Shown here: in pieces, positions 62,946 through 64,000 of the stretch
How positions within the stretch are numbered: position 1 is the stretch's first letter
Layout: every line of letters begins with the position of its first letter
From: Paracyclopina nana
Taxonomy: Eukaryota > Arthropoda > Copepoda > Cyclopoida > Cyclopettidae
DNA length: 64,000 nt
Assembly: GCA_019096065.1 (NCBI GenBank)
Contig: JAGUCH010000006.1
Span: 4,298,001 to 4,362,000, forward strand
Reading direction: 5' to 3'
The notes under the pieces: generated by a model
The model's database searches: none
Told to the model about the DNA's origin: nothing
What the model saw: only the letters and a program-made list of their open reading frames with translations
Position numbers and translations under genes: made by a program

Positions 62946-63637
62946 CAAGGGGAAACGGAAATGGACAAAATTGTAAACAAAGTTCATGAGCAATTTTAAC
63001 TTTCATTTTTCAATCACGAATTGCTCTAAAGTAGTCCCAAGAATTGTAGAAAAAGAACTCTTCCGATCACTCTGACATCTGCAACTCCTTGTGCCAAAAC
63101 CCATTTGCAGAAGGATCATCAAAACCTAATATAAGGGGAAAAAATATATTTGTTGAAAACAAATACAAGTTTGAGACTACTTTAAGGAAATTAGGCTGAC
63201 ATTACTTTGCACATCAAATGTACTCAAAAGTGGTCTCACCATTATACTACTTTTCGATGCACTATCTTGGTAAACCTTGTCGGATCGAAAAGTAGTTCTT
63301 GTTTCGCGAAAAGCGATACAGCACGGGAAAATTTTTCCTGGTTGGGGGGCGTTGAAATGGAAAACTTTCTTCCCTTAGCCTTGGGGACCACCACCATCGT
63401 GCTAAAAATATTGCTGTTATTTCGTACTCAAGTGTGTAAAAACAGCCACAGCAGGTAGCATAAGCCACGAATTGCTGAAAGCCGAAAACGATTTTCTCGC
63501 CCCAAAAGGAGAAGCTGAGACTGCTGGGAAAAGGGAAGGAGTTTGCTTGAAATCAATAACAGGAAGTGACTCGAGTTTTCCAAAGAAGTAAGCTTCACGA
63601 CTGCCATAAGACTACTACATAAAAGGGGTTGTAAAAG
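62946..63637. other. Intergenic, no supportable gene
   Basis: Short open frames only; no repeat or RNA gene recognised. Confidence 0.5.
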
Positions 63638-64000
63638 TTAATAGTCATGTTTGTGCCCGGCTCCCGGGCTACCAATTATCCCTTTAGCGACTGAATAATA
63701 TGTAGGGCGTAAACCCCCTACCTTGAGGGAGGCTGATTTTTGACGTTTCTTCCACCAACTTGGAAGAATGACATCTCTGTAGGTTATTCCTTTTTTAGGG
63801 CTTGACATACGTTTTCCGCCCGCAGTGGCTCCATTTTCAGCTGTTTTGATACCACTACGTACATTTATACTTATTTTACTAAAGTCGATGGTGGTGGTCT
63901 CTTCTAGTATTTGATCCATAAACTTTCTCTTTTGCCAAGTTATGGTAAAACGATCAAAGATTGATCGAGGAAAAAAGTTTTTGATTTTTGATACTTTCAC
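63638..64000 (-). CDS. Unrecognised open frame running off the right edge (doubtful)
   Basis: A minus-strand frame is open from the last base of the window to a stop at 63638, about 120 codons. It has no ATG at its upper end, so it is either an exon continuing to the right or a chance frame. The residues are basic, with a polar stretch KTAENGATAGGKRMSSPKKG, and match no family I know. There is no GC shift, membrane segment or signal peptide. It is reported only because the window edge hides its context. Confidence 0.15.
   Translation of the reverse strand: MKVSKIKNFFPRSIFDRFTITWQKRKFMDQILEETTTIDFSKISINVRSGIKTAENGATAGGKRMSSPKKGITYRDVILPSWWKKRQKSASLKVGGLRPTYYSVAKGIIGSPGAGHKHDY

Overview
The window looks like nuclear DNA of an animal, probably an invertebrate with small introns. 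The evidence is one spliced PIM-type protein kinase gene with three introns of 57-63 bp, one nuclear-type tRNA-Gly with internal Pol III promoter boxes, AT-rich intergenic DNA (roughly 60% AT by eye) and many short non-autonomous transposon-like elements. I see no bacterial operons, ribosome-binding sites, phage genes or CRISPR. I cannot place the organism more precisely from the sequence; an arthropod such as a crustacean would fit, but this is a guess.

Layout. 1-865: degenerate minisatellites. 3109-4280: a foldback-type element flanked by TTACAGGG, carrying a nested 373-bp hAT-like MITE. 11954-12124: a near-palindromic MITE. 17445-18743 (minus): the PIM-family kinase, a GC-rich island in AT-rich DNA. 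18807-19179: a second 373-bp copy of the hAT-like MITE, immediately upstream of the kinase coding start. 19401-19621: a decayed LINE-endonuclease-like fragment. 24787-25169: an inverted-repeat MITE. 38940-39748: a second foldback element. 42041-44266: an AT-rich element holding four and a half 170-bp satellite monomers. 59518-59588 (minus): tRNA-Gly(GCC). 60571-61801: a third and largest foldback element, whose arms are tandem arrays of a 54-bp unit. 62395-62945: a GC-rich complex tandem repeat.

The rest, more than 50 kb, shows no gene I can support. The remaining open frames are short, overlap one another on both strands, and are about as long as chance allows in a sequence of this size and composition. 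The longest of them, 187 codons, is not statistically remarkable. Intergenic DNA between 51.9 and 60.3 kb is notably dense in the motif TTATGGC, which could mark a cis-regulatory cluster or an old repeat.

The genes do not form a functional group: one signalling kinase and one tRNA gene lie in a repeat-bearing gene desert. The most distinctive biology is the mobile-element content: three foldback elements with tandem-repeat arms, and two 97% identical MITE copies that both inserted at GCTAAC-containing targets, one of them next to the kinase start codon.
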